A stretch of 64,000 bases of DNA from Saccharothrix carnea (GTDB lineage: Bacteria > Actinomycetota > Actinomycetes > Mycobacteriales > Pseudonocardiaceae). Below the pieces are notes generated by a model that saw nothing but the letters and a program-made list of their open reading frames with translations, was not told the DNA's origin and searched no databases. The translations under genes and the position numbers were made by a program. This document shows positions 36,418-44,701 of this stretch, piece by piece. Position 1 is the stretch's first letter. The number at the start of each line of letters is the position of its first letter. The DNA lies in assembly GCF_003014735.1 (NCBI RefSeq), contig NZ_PYAX01000012.1:62001-126000 (forward strand), read 5' to 3'.

Positions 36418-37113
36418 ATGACCAGTCCGTACGGACCGTCCGGAGGGAACGACCCGCAGCCGCAGTGGGGCCAGCAGCAACAGCCCTACGGTGGTGGGTA
36501 CCCCGGCACGCCGTCGGGTGGTTTCCCCGCTCAGCAGCCCAACCCCTACGGGCAGCCGGATCCGTCGCAGCAGCAGTGGGGCCAGCAGCCCCAGCAGCAG
36601 CCGTACACGCAGCAGTACCCCGCCGGATACGACCCGAACAACCCGCAGTCGAACCCGTACGGGCAGCCGCAGCAGGGTCAGTACGGGCAGCCGGGGCAGC
36701 AGTTCGGCCAGCCGGGTCAGCCCGGCCAGTTCGGGCAGCAGCCGGGCCAGTTCGGGCAGCCGGGGCAGTACGGCCAGCAGCCGCCGCCGAAGAAGTCCAG
36801 CGCCGTGCTGTGGGTCGTGGTGGCGCTCGTCGTGCTGGTGGTCGCGGCGGTCGGTATCACCGGTTTCGTCGCGCCGGGGTTCTTCAACACCAAGGTCTTC
36901 GACCAGGCCGCCGTGCAGAACGGTGTCGTCGGCGTGCTGAAGGACGACTACAAGATCTCCGACGTGGAGGGCGCGACCTGCCCGGCCGACCAGGAGGTCA
37001 AGCCGAACACGAGCTTCGACTGCAAGGTCAAGGTCGGTGGCAAGGAGAAGACGGTCAAGATCACGGTGAAGACCGAGGACGGCGAGTACGAGGTCGGCCA
37101 GCCCGCGGGCTGA
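36418..37113 (+). CDS. DUF4333-type membrane protein with Pro/Gln-rich N-terminus
   Basis: The 231-aa protein has a roughly 130-residue N-terminus of PYGQPQQGQYGQPGQQ-type repeats, one membrane helix (SSAVLWVVVALVVLVVAAVGITGFVAPGFF) and a C-terminal domain with the DUF4333 pattern. That domain is DQAAVQNGVVGVLKDDYKISDVEGATCPADQEVKPNTSFDCKVKVGGKEKTVKITV, with its two Cys. The domain is probably outside the cell and its function is unknown. GGAGG precedes the ATG at 36418. The same slot after helY is filled by a membrane protein (Rv2091c) in M. tuberculosis. Confidence 0.88.
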   Translation: MTSPYGPSGGNDPQPQWGQQQQPYGGGYPGTPSGGFPAQQPNPYGQPDPSQQQWGQQPQQQPYTQQYPAGYDPNNPQSNPYGQPQQGQYGQPGQQFGQPGQPGQFGQQPGQFGQPGQYGQQPPPKKSSAVLWVVVALVVLVVAAVGITGFVAPGFFNTKVFDQAAVQNGVVGVLKDDYKISDVEGATCPADQEVKPNTSFDCKVKVGGKEKTVKITVKTEDGEYEVGQPAG

Positions 37114-37130
37114 TCCGTTCGGTCGTACCC

Positions 37131-37172
37131 GAGGCCACTCCCGCTCTGGTTGCGGGGGTGGCCTCGCGTTTT
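37131..37172 (+). terminator. Terminator after the DUF4333 gene
   Basis: A 14-bp stem (GAGGCCACTCCCGC with GCGGGGGTGGCCTC, one G-T type mismatch) with a 7-nt loop is followed by GCGTTTT, 17 bp after the stop. Confidence 0.85.
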
Positions 37173-37238
37173 GGGGTGTGTCTCGGGTGTGATGAAACTC
37201 GTTAGCCGTGCGAGCGACCCGTGCGGCACCATGCGGGA

Positions 37239-38456
37239 GTGACCGACCACGACGTCCGCGTGCTGGACGACTCCGAGTACCGCACCGCCCACAGCCTGTT
37301 CCGCGGCACGCTCCACCACCCGCCCGCGCCGGACGACCAGTGGGAGTTCGTGCGGGAGTCGTACGAGCCGGGCCGTGCGTTCGGTGCGTTCGCCGATGGG
37401 GAGATGATCGGCACCGTCCAGTCGTTCCCGTCCCGGTTGGCCGTGCCGGGTGGTGCCGTCGTGCGGCACTCGGCCGTGAGCCGGGTCGGTGTGCGGGCGG
37501 ACTGGACGCGTCGGGGTGTGCTGAGCGCGTTGCAGCGGGCGCAGCTCCGGGCGATGCGGTCGGCGGGTGACGTGGCGGCGACCTTGCGTGCGTCGGAGAC
37601 CGCCATCTACGGCCGTTACGGTTACGGCGTCGCCACCCGGTACCGGTTCCTGACCATCGACCGCCGTAAGGCCGGGCCGCTCGCGCGTCCGGTCGGTCGG
37701 GTGCGGCTGGTCGAGGCGGAGGCGGGGGAGCGGATCGCGTGGGGGCTGTTCGAGGAGCTTTCGCCGGGACGTGCGGGCACGATCGCCCGGTGGCCCGCGT
37801 GGTGGGGCCTCAACTTCACGCGTGTGGTGGCTGAGCAGAACATCAAGTTCGCGGTCCGTTCGGGTGGGACCGGTGGGTCGGGTGATGACGGGTACGTGGT
37901 GTTCAAGGTCGTGCCCGGTGAACACGACTCGAGCGAGGACAAGCCGACCAGGTTGGCGGTGCTGGACCTGTGGGCGCGCAACGCCGAGGCGTGGGCCGAC
38001 CTGTGGCTGTTCTTGCTGGGGGTCGACCTGGTGGCCGAGGTGACGACGTTCGGCCGGCCGCTGGACGAGCCGGTGGAGTGGCTGCTGGGTGACCGGCGGG
38101 CGTGCCGGGTCGCCGAGGAGGCCGACGAGACGTGGCTGCGCCTGCTCGACGTGCCAGCCGCACTGTCCGCGCGCACGTATCGCGCGTCCGAGCCGGTGGT
38201 GCTCGGTGTGCGTGACGCGTACCTGCCGGAGAACGCGGGGTCGTACCGCCTCACGGCGGAGGGTGTGACGAAGGTCGACGACGAGCCCGAGCTGATCCTG
38301 GACGTCGACGTGCTCGGCTCGACCTACCTGGGTGACGTCTCGTTCTCCACCCTCGCCGCCGTTCGTCGGCTGGACGTCGTCAACCCCGACGCCCTCGCGC
38401 GCGCCGACGCCCTGTTCGCGGTGTCCGAGGTCCCTTGGAGCGGCACCTTCTTCTGA
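37239..38456 (+). CDS. Eis-family GNAT N-acetyltransferase
   Basis: The 405-aa protein has the three-part Eis layout: an N-terminal GNAT domain (VRHSAVSRVGVRADWTRRGVLSALQRAQLRAM with acetyl-CoA loop RRGVLS, then ASETAIYGRYGYGVATRY), a central second GNAT fold and a C-terminal SCP2-like domain ending SGTFF. In Eis the C-terminal Phe carboxylate takes part in catalysis. The family acetylates amines, including aminoglycosides and protein lysines; the substrate here is unknown. GTG 37239 gives the family-like N-terminus; GTG 37221 adds six residues. Confidence 0.87.
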   Translation: MTDHDVRVLDDSEYRTAHSLFRGTLHHPPAPDDQWEFVRESYEPGRAFGAFADGEMIGTVQSFPSRLAVPGGAVVRHSAVSRVGVRADWTRRGVLSALQRAQLRAMRSAGDVAATLRASETAIYGRYGYGVATRYRFLTIDRRKAGPLARPVGRVRLVEAEAGERIAWGLFEELSPGRAGTIARWPAWWGLNFTRVVAEQNIKFAVRSGGTGGSGDDGYVVFKVVPGEHDSSEDKPTRLAVLDLWARNAEAWADLWLFLLGVDLVAEVTTFGRPLDEPVEWLLGDRRACRVAEEADETWLRLLDVPAALSARTYRASEPVVLGVRDAYLPENAGSYRLTAEGVTKVDDEPELILDVDVLGSTYLGDVSFSTLAAVRRLDVVNPDALARADALFAVSEVPWSGTFF

Positions 38457-38900
38457 CCTGTTCTGCTCCTGCGGTGCGCCGTCCTCACCCGGCCGGCCGA
38501 AGCCGACGAACCTTCGACGGGTCACCCCGCAGGCCGGTCACCCGATCGGGGAAACTCCCGCAACTTGTGACGCATCGTGCTGCCGTGATCGACCGGGTGA
38601 CCCCACCCCTCACCGATCCCGTCCGCGCCGCCGCCCGCCAACGCCGCCCGCGCCACGGCCCGCCCGCCGCTGGCGTCAACGCCACCTGCGCCACCTCATG
38701 CCGCCCGCCTGCGCGACGGCCCGCGCGTTGCCCTGCGCGACGGCCCGCGCGTTGCCCGCGCCGCCTGCCACGTCCGTGCCACGGTCGGTCGCGCGCTGCC
38801 GCAGGTCGTTGGCAGGCGTCCGCCACCCGCCTTCGGTTGGTGTCGGCCGGCTTCCCGTCGACCGTTGTTCCGCCGAGGGTTTGGTGACGGTTTGGTCGAG
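38457..38900. other. 444-bp gap between convergent genes, with a 24-bp direct duplication
   Basis: This gap lies between the Eis-family gene and the exonuclease gene. It holds one exact tandem duplication of 24 bp (38709-38732 and 38733-38756, core GCGCGACGGCCCGCGCGTTG). The rest is Arg/Pro/Ala-coding-like sequence in every frame without a domain. I see no gene and no clear terminator. Confidence 0.6.
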
Positions 38901-39872
38901 TTAGCGGCGTTCCAGCGCGGTCAGCAGCCTGGGGAGCGAGCTGCCCAGGCCCCAGCGGCGGGTCAGTTCGGCGACCCGGTCCGGGTCGGCGGGTACCGGG
39001 GGTACGAGGTCGGGGCGGTCCATGACGATCTTCGCGTCGGTGGCCACGTTGACCACGGTCGGTGCGACGGCGAGGTAGTCCTGGGCGTTGAGCAGGGCGG
39101 TGCGGGCGCGGGTGGTGAGTTTGCGGTCGCGGGGGTCGTGCACGGCGTCGAGCACGGCCTGCAGGGAGCCGAACTCGCTGATCAGCTTGGCGGCCGTCTT
39201 CTCGCCGATGCCGGCCACGCCGGGCAGGCCGTCCGACGGGTCGCCGCGCAGCACGGCCATCCCGGCGTACGCGCGACCGGCGTCCTGCACCGGCAGGGCG
39301 TACTTGGCGGCCAGCTCCTGCGGCCCGAGCAGCTCGGCCTTCGCCCAGCCGCGGCCGAGGTACAGGACTCGTACCGGGGTCGGCTCGTCGCGCACGACCT
39401 GGAACAGGTCGCGGTCGCCGGTGATCACCTCGACCGGGTCGGTGGTCTCGCGGGCGGCGAGGGTGCCGATGACGTCGTCGGCCTCGTAGCCGGCGGCCTC
39501 GGCGGTCGCGATGCCGACTGCGTCCAGCACGTCCAGGATGATCGGGACCTGGGGAGTGAGGGTGTCGGGCACCTCTTCCTCGCCGTCGACGCCGCTCTCG
39601 GCGACGCGGTGCGCCTTGTACGACGGGAGTGCGGCGACGCGGAACTCGGGGCGCCAGTCGGCGTCCAGGCAGGCCACCAGGCGGCTCGCCTTCCGGTCGG
39701 TGATGACCTTCGCGATCGTGTCGACGAACCCGCGCACCGCGTTGACCGGTGTGCCGTCCGGCGCGGTCATCGACTCGGGCAGCGCGTAGAACGCCCGGAA
39801 GTACAGGCTGGCGGCGTCCATCAGGACCAGCGGGTTGCTCACCTGGGACAGCTTGCCAGAGAGGTCCGACAT
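38901..39872 (-). CDS. 5'-3' exonuclease (PolA N-terminal/FEN type)
   Basis: The 323-aa stand-alone nuclease resembles the N-terminal domain of DNA polymerase I: LVLMDAASLYFRAFYALPESM, LDADWRPEFRVAALPSYKAHR, GYEADDVIGTLAARETTDPVEVITGDRDLFQVV and the helix-hairpin-helix GDPSDGLPGVAGIGEKTAAKLISEFGSL. The acidic metal ligands are present (D in LDADWRP, EADD, TGDRD). It should cut 5' flaps or RNA primers. In M. tuberculosis the same gene (Rv2090) lies next to pepE. The ATG at 39872 has GGAGCG upstream; ATG 39887 adds five residues. Confidence 0.93.
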   Translation of the reverse strand: MSDLSGKLSQVSNPLVLMDAASLYFRAFYALPESMTAPDGTPVNAVRGFVDTIAKVITDRKASRLVACLDADWRPEFRVAALPSYKAHRVAESGVDGEEEVPDTLTPQVPIILDVLDAVGIATAEAAGYEADDVIGTLAARETTDPVEVITGDRDLFQVVRDEPTPVRVLYLGRGWAKAELLGPQELAAKYALPVQDAGRAYAGMAVLRGDPSDGLPGVAGIGEKTAAKLISEFGSLQAVLDAVHDPRDRKLTTRARTALLNAQDYLAVAPTVVNVATDAKIVMDRPDLVPPVPADPDRVAELTRRWGLGSSLPRLLTALERR

Positions 39873-39920
39873 CGCCGATCGCTCCATCCGGACCTGTGGA
39901 TAACTCGCCATGCCAAGGTC

Positions 39921-39994
39921 GGCTGAGGCTGAGGCTGAGGCGGGGGCGGGGGCGGGGGCGAGGGCCAGGGCTGGGCTGGGCTGGGGCAGGGTGT
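39921..39994. repeat. Hexanucleotide microsatellite (GGCTGA, GCGGGG, GGGCT)
   Basis: Three adjoining short repeat blocks, each about three units, on a purine-rich plus strand. On the reverse strand they would read Ala-Pro/Ala-Ser repeats ahead of the exonuclease start, which is why longer in-frame starts for that gene are not credible. Confidence 0.85.
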
Positions 39995-40225
39995 GGGTGC
40001 GGGTGGGCTGTGGCTGCGGCAGGAGAGGTGGTTGAGGGCGGCCTCGTTGTTTCAACCGACGCGCGAGGGCTTCGGAAACGGTGTTATTTGAGGTGCGGTT
40101 TTTGAGGTTCACCCGTTGGTGGAAATGGCGGTCGGATAGAGGCTGGTCGGGGTGGGGTGATCACCCGGTCGGGGAAGTGGGCTGGTGGTGCGGTGGCTTG
40201 TGGCGTGGGAAGGGCTGCGCACCAC

Positions 40226-40231
40226 TAGGCT
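40226..40231 (+). promoter_or_regulatory. -10 hexamer of the dipeptidase gene
   Basis: TAGGCT, 7 nt before the ATG at 40239. Confidence 0.5.
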
Positions 40232-40238
40232 TCCTCCC

Positions 40239-41366
40239 ATGTCGACCCAAGTTGGGCCCGTCGACGTGGACGCCCTGCGCGCGCGCCTCGACCGGGCTAC
40301 CGCTGCCGCCTCCACAGCGGGCGTTGACGCGTTGCTCATCGCGCCCGGTTCGGATCTGCGCTACCTCCTCGGCGCGGGCGGCACGTCGTTCGAGCGGTTG
40401 ACCTGCCTGGTGGTGCCGGTCGGCGGGGTGCCCGTGTTGGTGGTGCCCAAGCTGGAGCACCCCGGGTACGCGGAGGTCCCCACCGACGAGCTCGGTGTCG
40501 AGGTGGCCACCTGGGTGGACGGAGAAGATCCGTACGCGCTGGTCAAGCGGGCGTTGAAGGGGAATCGGACGGCGGTGTCCGACATGATGCCCGCGTTGCA
40601 CACGTTGCGGTTGCGGGACACCGTCGGCGGTGACCAGGTGCTCGCCGGGCCGGTGTTGCGCGAGCTGCGGATGCGCAAGGACGACACCGAAGTGGCCGCG
40701 TTGCGCAAGGCGGGCGCGGCGATCGACCGGGTGCACGCGCGCATGGCCGACTGGCTGCGCCCCGGCCGCACGGAGGCCGAGGTGGGCGCGGACATCGCGG
40801 CGGCGATCGTCGCCGAAGGGCACGCGCTGGCCGAGTTCGTCATCGTCGCCTCCGGCCCGAACGGCGCGTCGCCGCACCACGACCTGTCCGACCGGGTGAT
40901 CGAGGCCGGTGACGTGGTGGTGGTCGACATCGGCGGACCGGTGGCCGAGGGCTACAACTCCGACTCCACCCGCAACTACGTGCTCGGCGAACCGCGTGAC
41001 GCCGACGTGTGGCAGACCTACGCGGTCCTCCAGGCCGCGCAGCGGGCCGCCGTCGAAGCGGTCCGGCCCGGCGTCACGTGCGAAGCGGTCGACGCCGCCG
41101 CGCGCGACATCATCGCCGACGCGGGCTTCGGCGAGTTCTTCGTCCACCGCACGGGCCACGGCATCGGGCTGGACGTGCACGAGGACCCCTACATCGTGGC
41201 CGGCAACGACCTGCCGCTGGAGCCGGGCATGGCGTTCAGCGTCGAACCCGGCATCTACCTGCCCGGGCGGTGGGGCGCGCGGATCGAGGACATCGTGGTC
41301 GTCACCGCCGATGGTGTGGAGAGCGTCAACAACCGACCGCACGAGCTGGTGGTGTTGCCCGCGTGA
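40239..41366 (+). CDS. pepE: M24-family Xaa-Pro dipeptidase (PepE/PepQ type)
   Basis: The 375-aa pita-bread metallopeptidase has a creatinase-like N-terminal domain and the full two-metal site: D230 and D242 in VVVVDIGGPVAEGYNSDSTRNY, H307 in RTGHGIGLDVHED, E336 in FSVEPGIY and E350 in ARIEDIV. It should cleave Xaa-Pro dipeptides in the cytoplasm. The place next to the exonuclease gene matches M. tuberculosis pepE. The stop overlaps the Lrp-type regulator start by 4 bp. Confidence 0.92.
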   Translation: MSTQVGPVDVDALRARLDRATAAASTAGVDALLIAPGSDLRYLLGAGGTSFERLTCLVVPVGGVPVLVVPKLEHPGYAEVPTDELGVEVATWVDGEDPYALVKRALKGNRTAVSDMMPALHTLRLRDTVGGDQVLAGPVLRELRMRKDDTEVAALRKAGAAIDRVHARMADWLRPGRTEAEVGADIAAAIVAEGHALAEFVIVASGPNGASPHHDLSDRVIEAGDVVVVDIGGPVAEGYNSDSTRNYVLGEPRDADVWQTYAVLQAAQRAAVEAVRPGVTCEAVDAAARDIIADAGFGEFFVHRTGHGIGLDVHEDPYIVAGNDLPLEPGMAFSVEPGIYLPGRWGARIEDIVVVTADGVESVNNRPHELVVLPA

Positions 41367-41812
41367 CGAACCTGGAGCCGATAGACCGGGCGATCCTGCG
41401 CGAACTGGCCGCCGATGGCCGGTGCAGCTTCACCGACCTGGCCGAACGGGTCGGGCTGAGCGTGTCGGCCGTGCACCAGCGGGTGCGGCGGCTGGAGCAG
41501 CGCGGCGTGGTCCGCGGTTACGCGGCACGGCTGGACGGCGACGAGATCGGCCTGCCGCTGACCGCGTTCATCTCGCTGACCCCGATCGACCCGGCGGCTC
41601 CCGACGACTACCCGAAACGGCTGGAGCACCTGCCGCAGATCGAGGCGTGCTACTCGGTGGCGGGTGACGCGTCGTACGTGCTGCGGGTGCGGGTGGCGTC
41701 ACCGCACGCGTTGGAGGAGCTGCTGAGGCAGATCCGCGAGGTGGCGAACGTGTCCACCCGCACCACGGTGGTGCTGTCCACGCCGTACGAGGACCGGCCG
41801 CCCGCGGTGTGA
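41363..41812 (+). CDS. Lrp/AsnC-family regulator
   Basis: The 149-aa protein has an N-terminal HTH (LEPIDRAILRELAADGRCSFTDLAERVGLSVSAVHQRVRRLEQRGVVRGYAARLDGDEIG) and a C-terminal RAM domain (AFISLTPIDPAAPDDYPKRLEHLPQIEACYSVAGDASYVLRVRV). It should sense an amino acid. Coupling with the dipeptidase (GTGA overlap) suggests it reads peptide-derived amino acids, which is inference. Confidence 0.92.
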   Translation: MTNLEPIDRAILRELAADGRCSFTDLAERVGLSVSAVHQRVRRLEQRGVVRGYAARLDGDEIGLPLTAFISLTPIDPAAPDDYPKRLEHLPQIEACYSVAGDASYVLRVRVASPHALEELLRQIREVANVSTRTTVVLSTPYEDRPPAV

Positions 41813-41815
41813 CGG

Positions 41816-42736
41816 TCAGAGCAGGCCGCGCCACGCCTGCGTGAAATCGGCGAGCACGTCCCGGTCACGCCGGTCGGGTGCCCGCGGCAGGAGGCGCTCG
41901 ACCTCGTCGTCGGTCGCGGGCCGCACGGACAGCACGAAGTCACGCGCCGCCGACACGTCCGCCACGTCCGCGACCACGGCCACCGCCTCCACCTCACCGA
42001 TCCGCCGCACGAACACGTGGTTCGTCGAGTCCGGCCGGTACACCGGCTCGGTCGTCTCGACGGTCGCCGGCCGCACCACCAGGCGCGGGAACGCGTGCAG
42101 CTCGCCGACCGGGCCGTCCGGGGTGTAGTCGAGGGTGGCCTGGCCGTCGCGGACGTTCAACCGGGGGAAGCGGTAGCCCTCCGGCGTGGCGATCAGCAGC
42201 ACGCCGCCGGGCACCCGCGCGTGCGCGATCCGGGACGCGGCGTCGTCACCCGGCATGGTGGTCGGCAGCCAGATCCCGAACGCCACCGCCGCGACCGTCA
42301 CCGCGCCGGCGACCAGCCGCACCACCGAGCCGTGCGCCAGCATCGCCGCGACGAGCGCGAACGGCACGCCGAACGCGGGCAGCACGAGCCACGACGGCGG
42401 CTCGGCCGGTTCGCTCACGTCCAGCACCGAGCTGTAGAACACCGCGCCGACCAGGCCGAGCACCGTCACCAGGGCGGCCCAGCCGACGCGGCGCAACGGG
42501 GTGACCGTCAGCGGGCTGGCCTCGGCGGTGAACGTGCCGACCAGGAACAGCACCGCGAACGGCCCGAGCAGCCCGATCACCACCAGCAGGAGGCTGCCGA
42601 CGAAGAACCCGAACAGCACCAGCCAGCCGACGAACGCCGCCGACAGGCCCATGACGAGCCACACCACGGCGATCTGCACCGGGACCCGCAAGTCGATCAC
42701 GCGTACACGTTCTCGTGGTCCGGCGGTGGCGGGCAT
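41816..42736 (-). CDS. Hypothetical membrane protein
   Basis: The 306-aa protein has about six N-terminal hydrophobic helices (IAVVWLVMGLSAAFVGWLVLFGFFVGSLLLVVIGLLGPFAVLFLVGTF, then AALVTVLGLVGAVFYSSV, LVLPAFGVPFALVAAML and VRLVAGAVTVAAVAFGIWL). A soluble C-terminal half follows (VPGGVLLIATPEGYRFPRLNVRDGQATLDYTPDGPVGELHAFPRLVVRP). I do not recognise the family. The ATG at 42736 lacks a clear ribosome site. It is convergent with the Lrp gene. Confidence 0.72.
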   Translation of the reverse strand: MPATAGPRERVRVIDLRVPVQIAVVWLVMGLSAAFVGWLVLFGFFVGSLLLVVIGLLGPFAVLFLVGTFTAEASPLTVTPLRRVGWAALVTVLGLVGAVFYSSVLDVSEPAEPPSWLVLPAFGVPFALVAAMLAHGSVVRLVAGAVTVAAVAFGIWLPTTMPGDDAASRIAHARVPGGVLLIATPEGYRFPRLNVRDGQATLDYTPDGPVGELHAFPRLVVRPATVETTEPVYRPDSTNHVFVRRIGEVEAVAVVADVADVSAARDFVLSVRPATDDEVERLLPRAPDRRDRDVLADFTQAWRGLL

Positions 42737-42744
42737 CGGTGGAT

Positions 42745-43494
42745 CTACTCAACCGGGTCGTCGGGGACCGCGTCGTAGGCGGCTTGGACGGCGGCGAGCG
42801 CCGAGTCGTCCACGGTGAACTCGACGTCGTCGATCCGCGACACCCCGACCACGCCGATCGAGTTGGTCAGGAACGCGCCGCGGTAGCGGCCGACGTCGGC
42901 CAGCCGCACCACCTCCCGGCGCGACGGCAGCTGCCGTTCCAGCAACTGCATGGTGGTGCCGTGCAGCCAGTCCGCCCGCGGCCACACCACGCCGCCGGTG
43001 GCGTCGAAGAACCCGATGTTGGCGATCGCGCCCTCCACCACCAGGCCGTCGGCGGTGAGCAGCGCGTCGTCGTAACCGGCCTGCTCGGCGCGTTTGCGGT
43101 GGTGGAACTGGCCGAAGCCGCCGAGGTGCTTCACGTGCGGCAGGGGGCGGGTGTAGTTCACCGACATGAGGCGTTGCGGCGTGGTCGGGGGAGTGGTCGG
43201 CGGGAGCACCGCGACCATCACGGACGGCGCGTGGAGGCCGAACACGGTGACCCGCACGGCCGCGTCGCGGATGTCGCCGAGCGCGTGGGCGATGAGGGTG
43301 CGGACGTGGTCGCCGTGCAGCGGGGTGCCGTACAGCTCGCGGTTGGCCTGGTCGAGCCGGTGCAGGTGCAGGTCGAGGCCCTTGACGCGGCGGTCGCGGA
43401 GCTGAAGGGCGGTGAAGTGCCCGTAGTTGGCCAGCAGGCCGGTCGCCAGCCGGTCGGTGGTGGGCGGCTCGCCGTCGATCTCGATCCTCAGCAC
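42745..43494 (-). CDS. Class IV aminotransferase/aminodeoxychorismate lyase-like
   Basis: The 249-aa PLP-fold protein of the PabC/DAAT/BCAT superfamily has a candidate PLP lysine in PHVKHLGGFGQFHHRKRAEQAGYDDALLTADGLVVEGAIANIGFF and the conserved E-x3-N-(I/L) that follows it. The C-terminal pattern FLTNSIGVVGVSRIDDVEF is also family-like. It could make p-aminobenzoate or act as a D-amino acid or branched-chain aminotransferase; sequence alone does not decide. TACGGT 7 nt before the GTG suggests a leaderless message. Confidence 0.87.
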   Translation of the reverse strand: MLRIEIDGEPPTTDRLATGLLANYGHFTALQLRDRRVKGLDLHLHRLDQANRELYGTPLHGDHVRTLIAHALGDIRDAAVRVTVFGLHAPSVMVAVLPPTTPPTTPQRLMSVNYTRPLPHVKHLGGFGQFHHRKRAEQAGYDDALLTADGLVVEGAIANIGFFDATGGVVWPRADWLHGTTMQLLERQLPSRREVVRLADVGRYRGAFLTNSIGVVGVSRIDDVEFTVDDSALAAVQAAYDAVPDDPVE

Positions 43495-43501
43495 GGACGC
43501 G

Positions 43502-43507
43502 ACCGTA
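43502..43507 (-). promoter_or_regulatory. -10 hexamer of the class IV aminotransferase gene
   Basis: TACGGT on the reverse strand, 7 nt before the GTG. Confidence 0.5.
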
Positions 43508-43572
43508 GCGTGGCGGGAATCGAGGGTCGGCGGTCGTTGCCGCCGTCGTGGGTGGCGGAGAGGGTGGACGGT

Positions 43573-44688
43573 GTGGAACGCGAGGTTCTGGTGGTCGGGT
43601 ACGACGGTGCGGCGCTGACCGACATCGCGGGCCCGGCGGACGTGTTCGACGGCGCGAACCGGGCCTGTGCTGCCGATCGGGCAGGCGTCGGGCCGGACTG
43701 GGTCGGCCCGGTGGGCGACGGCGGCAAGCCGGACGGGGTCGGCCGGGTGGACGACGGCGGAGTACGCGGAGGGTCCGGCGGCGCGGATCGGGTGGCCGCC
43801 GGCGGGGGTGGGCGGTCGAGTGCCCGTGGCGGTTACCGGGTGCGGTTGGCGGCGGTCGGTGGCGGGTTCTCGGTGACCGGTGGGTTGCGGGTGGAGGCCG
43901 AGGACCTGAGGGAGGTGACCGGGGCGGTGGACACCGTGCTGGTGGTCGGTGGGTTCACGTTCGCCGACGCGGCACGCGACGCCGAGCTGCTGCACCACCT
44001 GCGGCGGGTCGCGGCCGGCGCGCGCAGGGTCGGCAGCGTCTGCACGGGCGCGTTCGTGCTGGCGGCGGCCGGGTTGCTGGACGGTGCGCGGGCCACCACG
44101 CACTGGGCGTTCTGCGACCGGCTGGCCGCCGACCACCCCTCGGTGGACGTGGTACCGGACGCGATCCACGTGCAGGACGGGCGGCTGGTCACGTCCGCCG
44201 GCGTCACCGCGGGCATCGACCTGGCACTCGCACTGGTGGAGCGCGACCACGACGCCGCGCTGGCCCGGCTCGTCGCCCGCTGGATGGTGGTGTTCCTGCA
44301 GCGTCCCGGCGGGCAGTCGCAGTTCAGCGTGCGGTCACGGGTGCCGCCGGTGCGGGAACCGGGGCTGCGGGCCGTGCTCGACGCGATCGCCGACGACCCG
44401 GCGGCCGGCTGGACGGTCGACGAGATGGCCCGCCGTGCCGCGATGAGCGCGCGGCACTTCGCCCGCGTGTTCCCGCGCCGGGTCGGCGTCTCGCCCGCCC
44501 GGTACGTGGAACGGGTCCGGGTCGAGGCGGCGGCGAACGTGCTGGAGTCGGGTGACGAGGGGTTGGACGTCGTGGCCCGGCGCACGGGTTTCGGTTCGGC
44601 GGAGACGTTGCGCCGGGCTTTCCTGCGGGTGCTCGGCGTGACGCCGGGCGGTTACCGCGACAGGTTCCGCACCACCGGTGCGGCATAG
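43573..44688 (+). CDS. GlxA-type regulator (DJ-1/PfpI domain plus AraC HTH) with Gly-rich insert
   Basis: The 371-aa protein has a DJ-1/PfpI domain (REVLVVGYDGAALTDIAGPADVFDGANRA then GSVCTGAFVLAAAGLLDGARATTHWAFCDRLA, Cys in SVCTG). A C-terminal AraC-type double HTH follows (WTVDEMARRAAMSARHFARVFPRRVGVSPARYVERVRVEAA, VARRTGFGSAETLRRAFLRVLGVTPGGYRDRF). About 50 Gly/Asp/Val-rich residues (about 35-85) interrupt the first domain between its first helix and YRVRLAAVGG, which is unusual for the family. GGAGAGGG precedes the GTG. It is directly followed by a stand-alone DJ-1/PfpI gene. Confidence 0.88.
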   Translation: MEREVLVVGYDGAALTDIAGPADVFDGANRACAADRAGVGPDWVGPVGDGGKPDGVGRVDDGGVRGGSGGADRVAAGGGGRSSARGGYRVRLAAVGGGFSVTGGLRVEAEDLREVTGAVDTVLVVGGFTFADAARDAELLHHLRRVAAGARRVGSVCTGAFVLAAAGLLDGARATTHWAFCDRLAADHPSVDVVPDAIHVQDGRLVTSAGVTAGIDLALALVERDHDAALARLVARWMVVFLQRPGGQSQFSVRSRVPPVREPGLRAVLDAIADDPAAGWTVDEMARRAAMSARHFARVFPRRVGVSPARYVERVRVEAAANVLESGDEGLDVVARRTGFGSAETLRRAFLRVLGVTPGGYRDRFRTTGAA

Positions 44689-44701
44689 GAGGGGGATCGA
44701 C

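Larger units (their letters stand above)
39873..40238. other. 366-bp divergent gap with hexanucleotide repeats
   Basis: This gap lies between the exonuclease (minus) and the dipeptidase (plus). From 39921 it holds GGCTGA three times, GCGGGG three times and GGGCT repeats to about 39994, a purine-rich microsatellite. The stretch 40080-40130 is less GC-rich (GGTGTTATTTGAGGTGCGGTTTTTGAGG) and may hold a promoter. A TAGGCT -10 is at 40226. Confidence 0.65.

Noticed and set aside
38332-38904. Plus-strand frames in the gap after the Eis-family gene
   Set aside because: Ala/Arg/Pro-rich, no ribosome site, no recognisable motif, and a recent 24-bp duplication shifts the frame.
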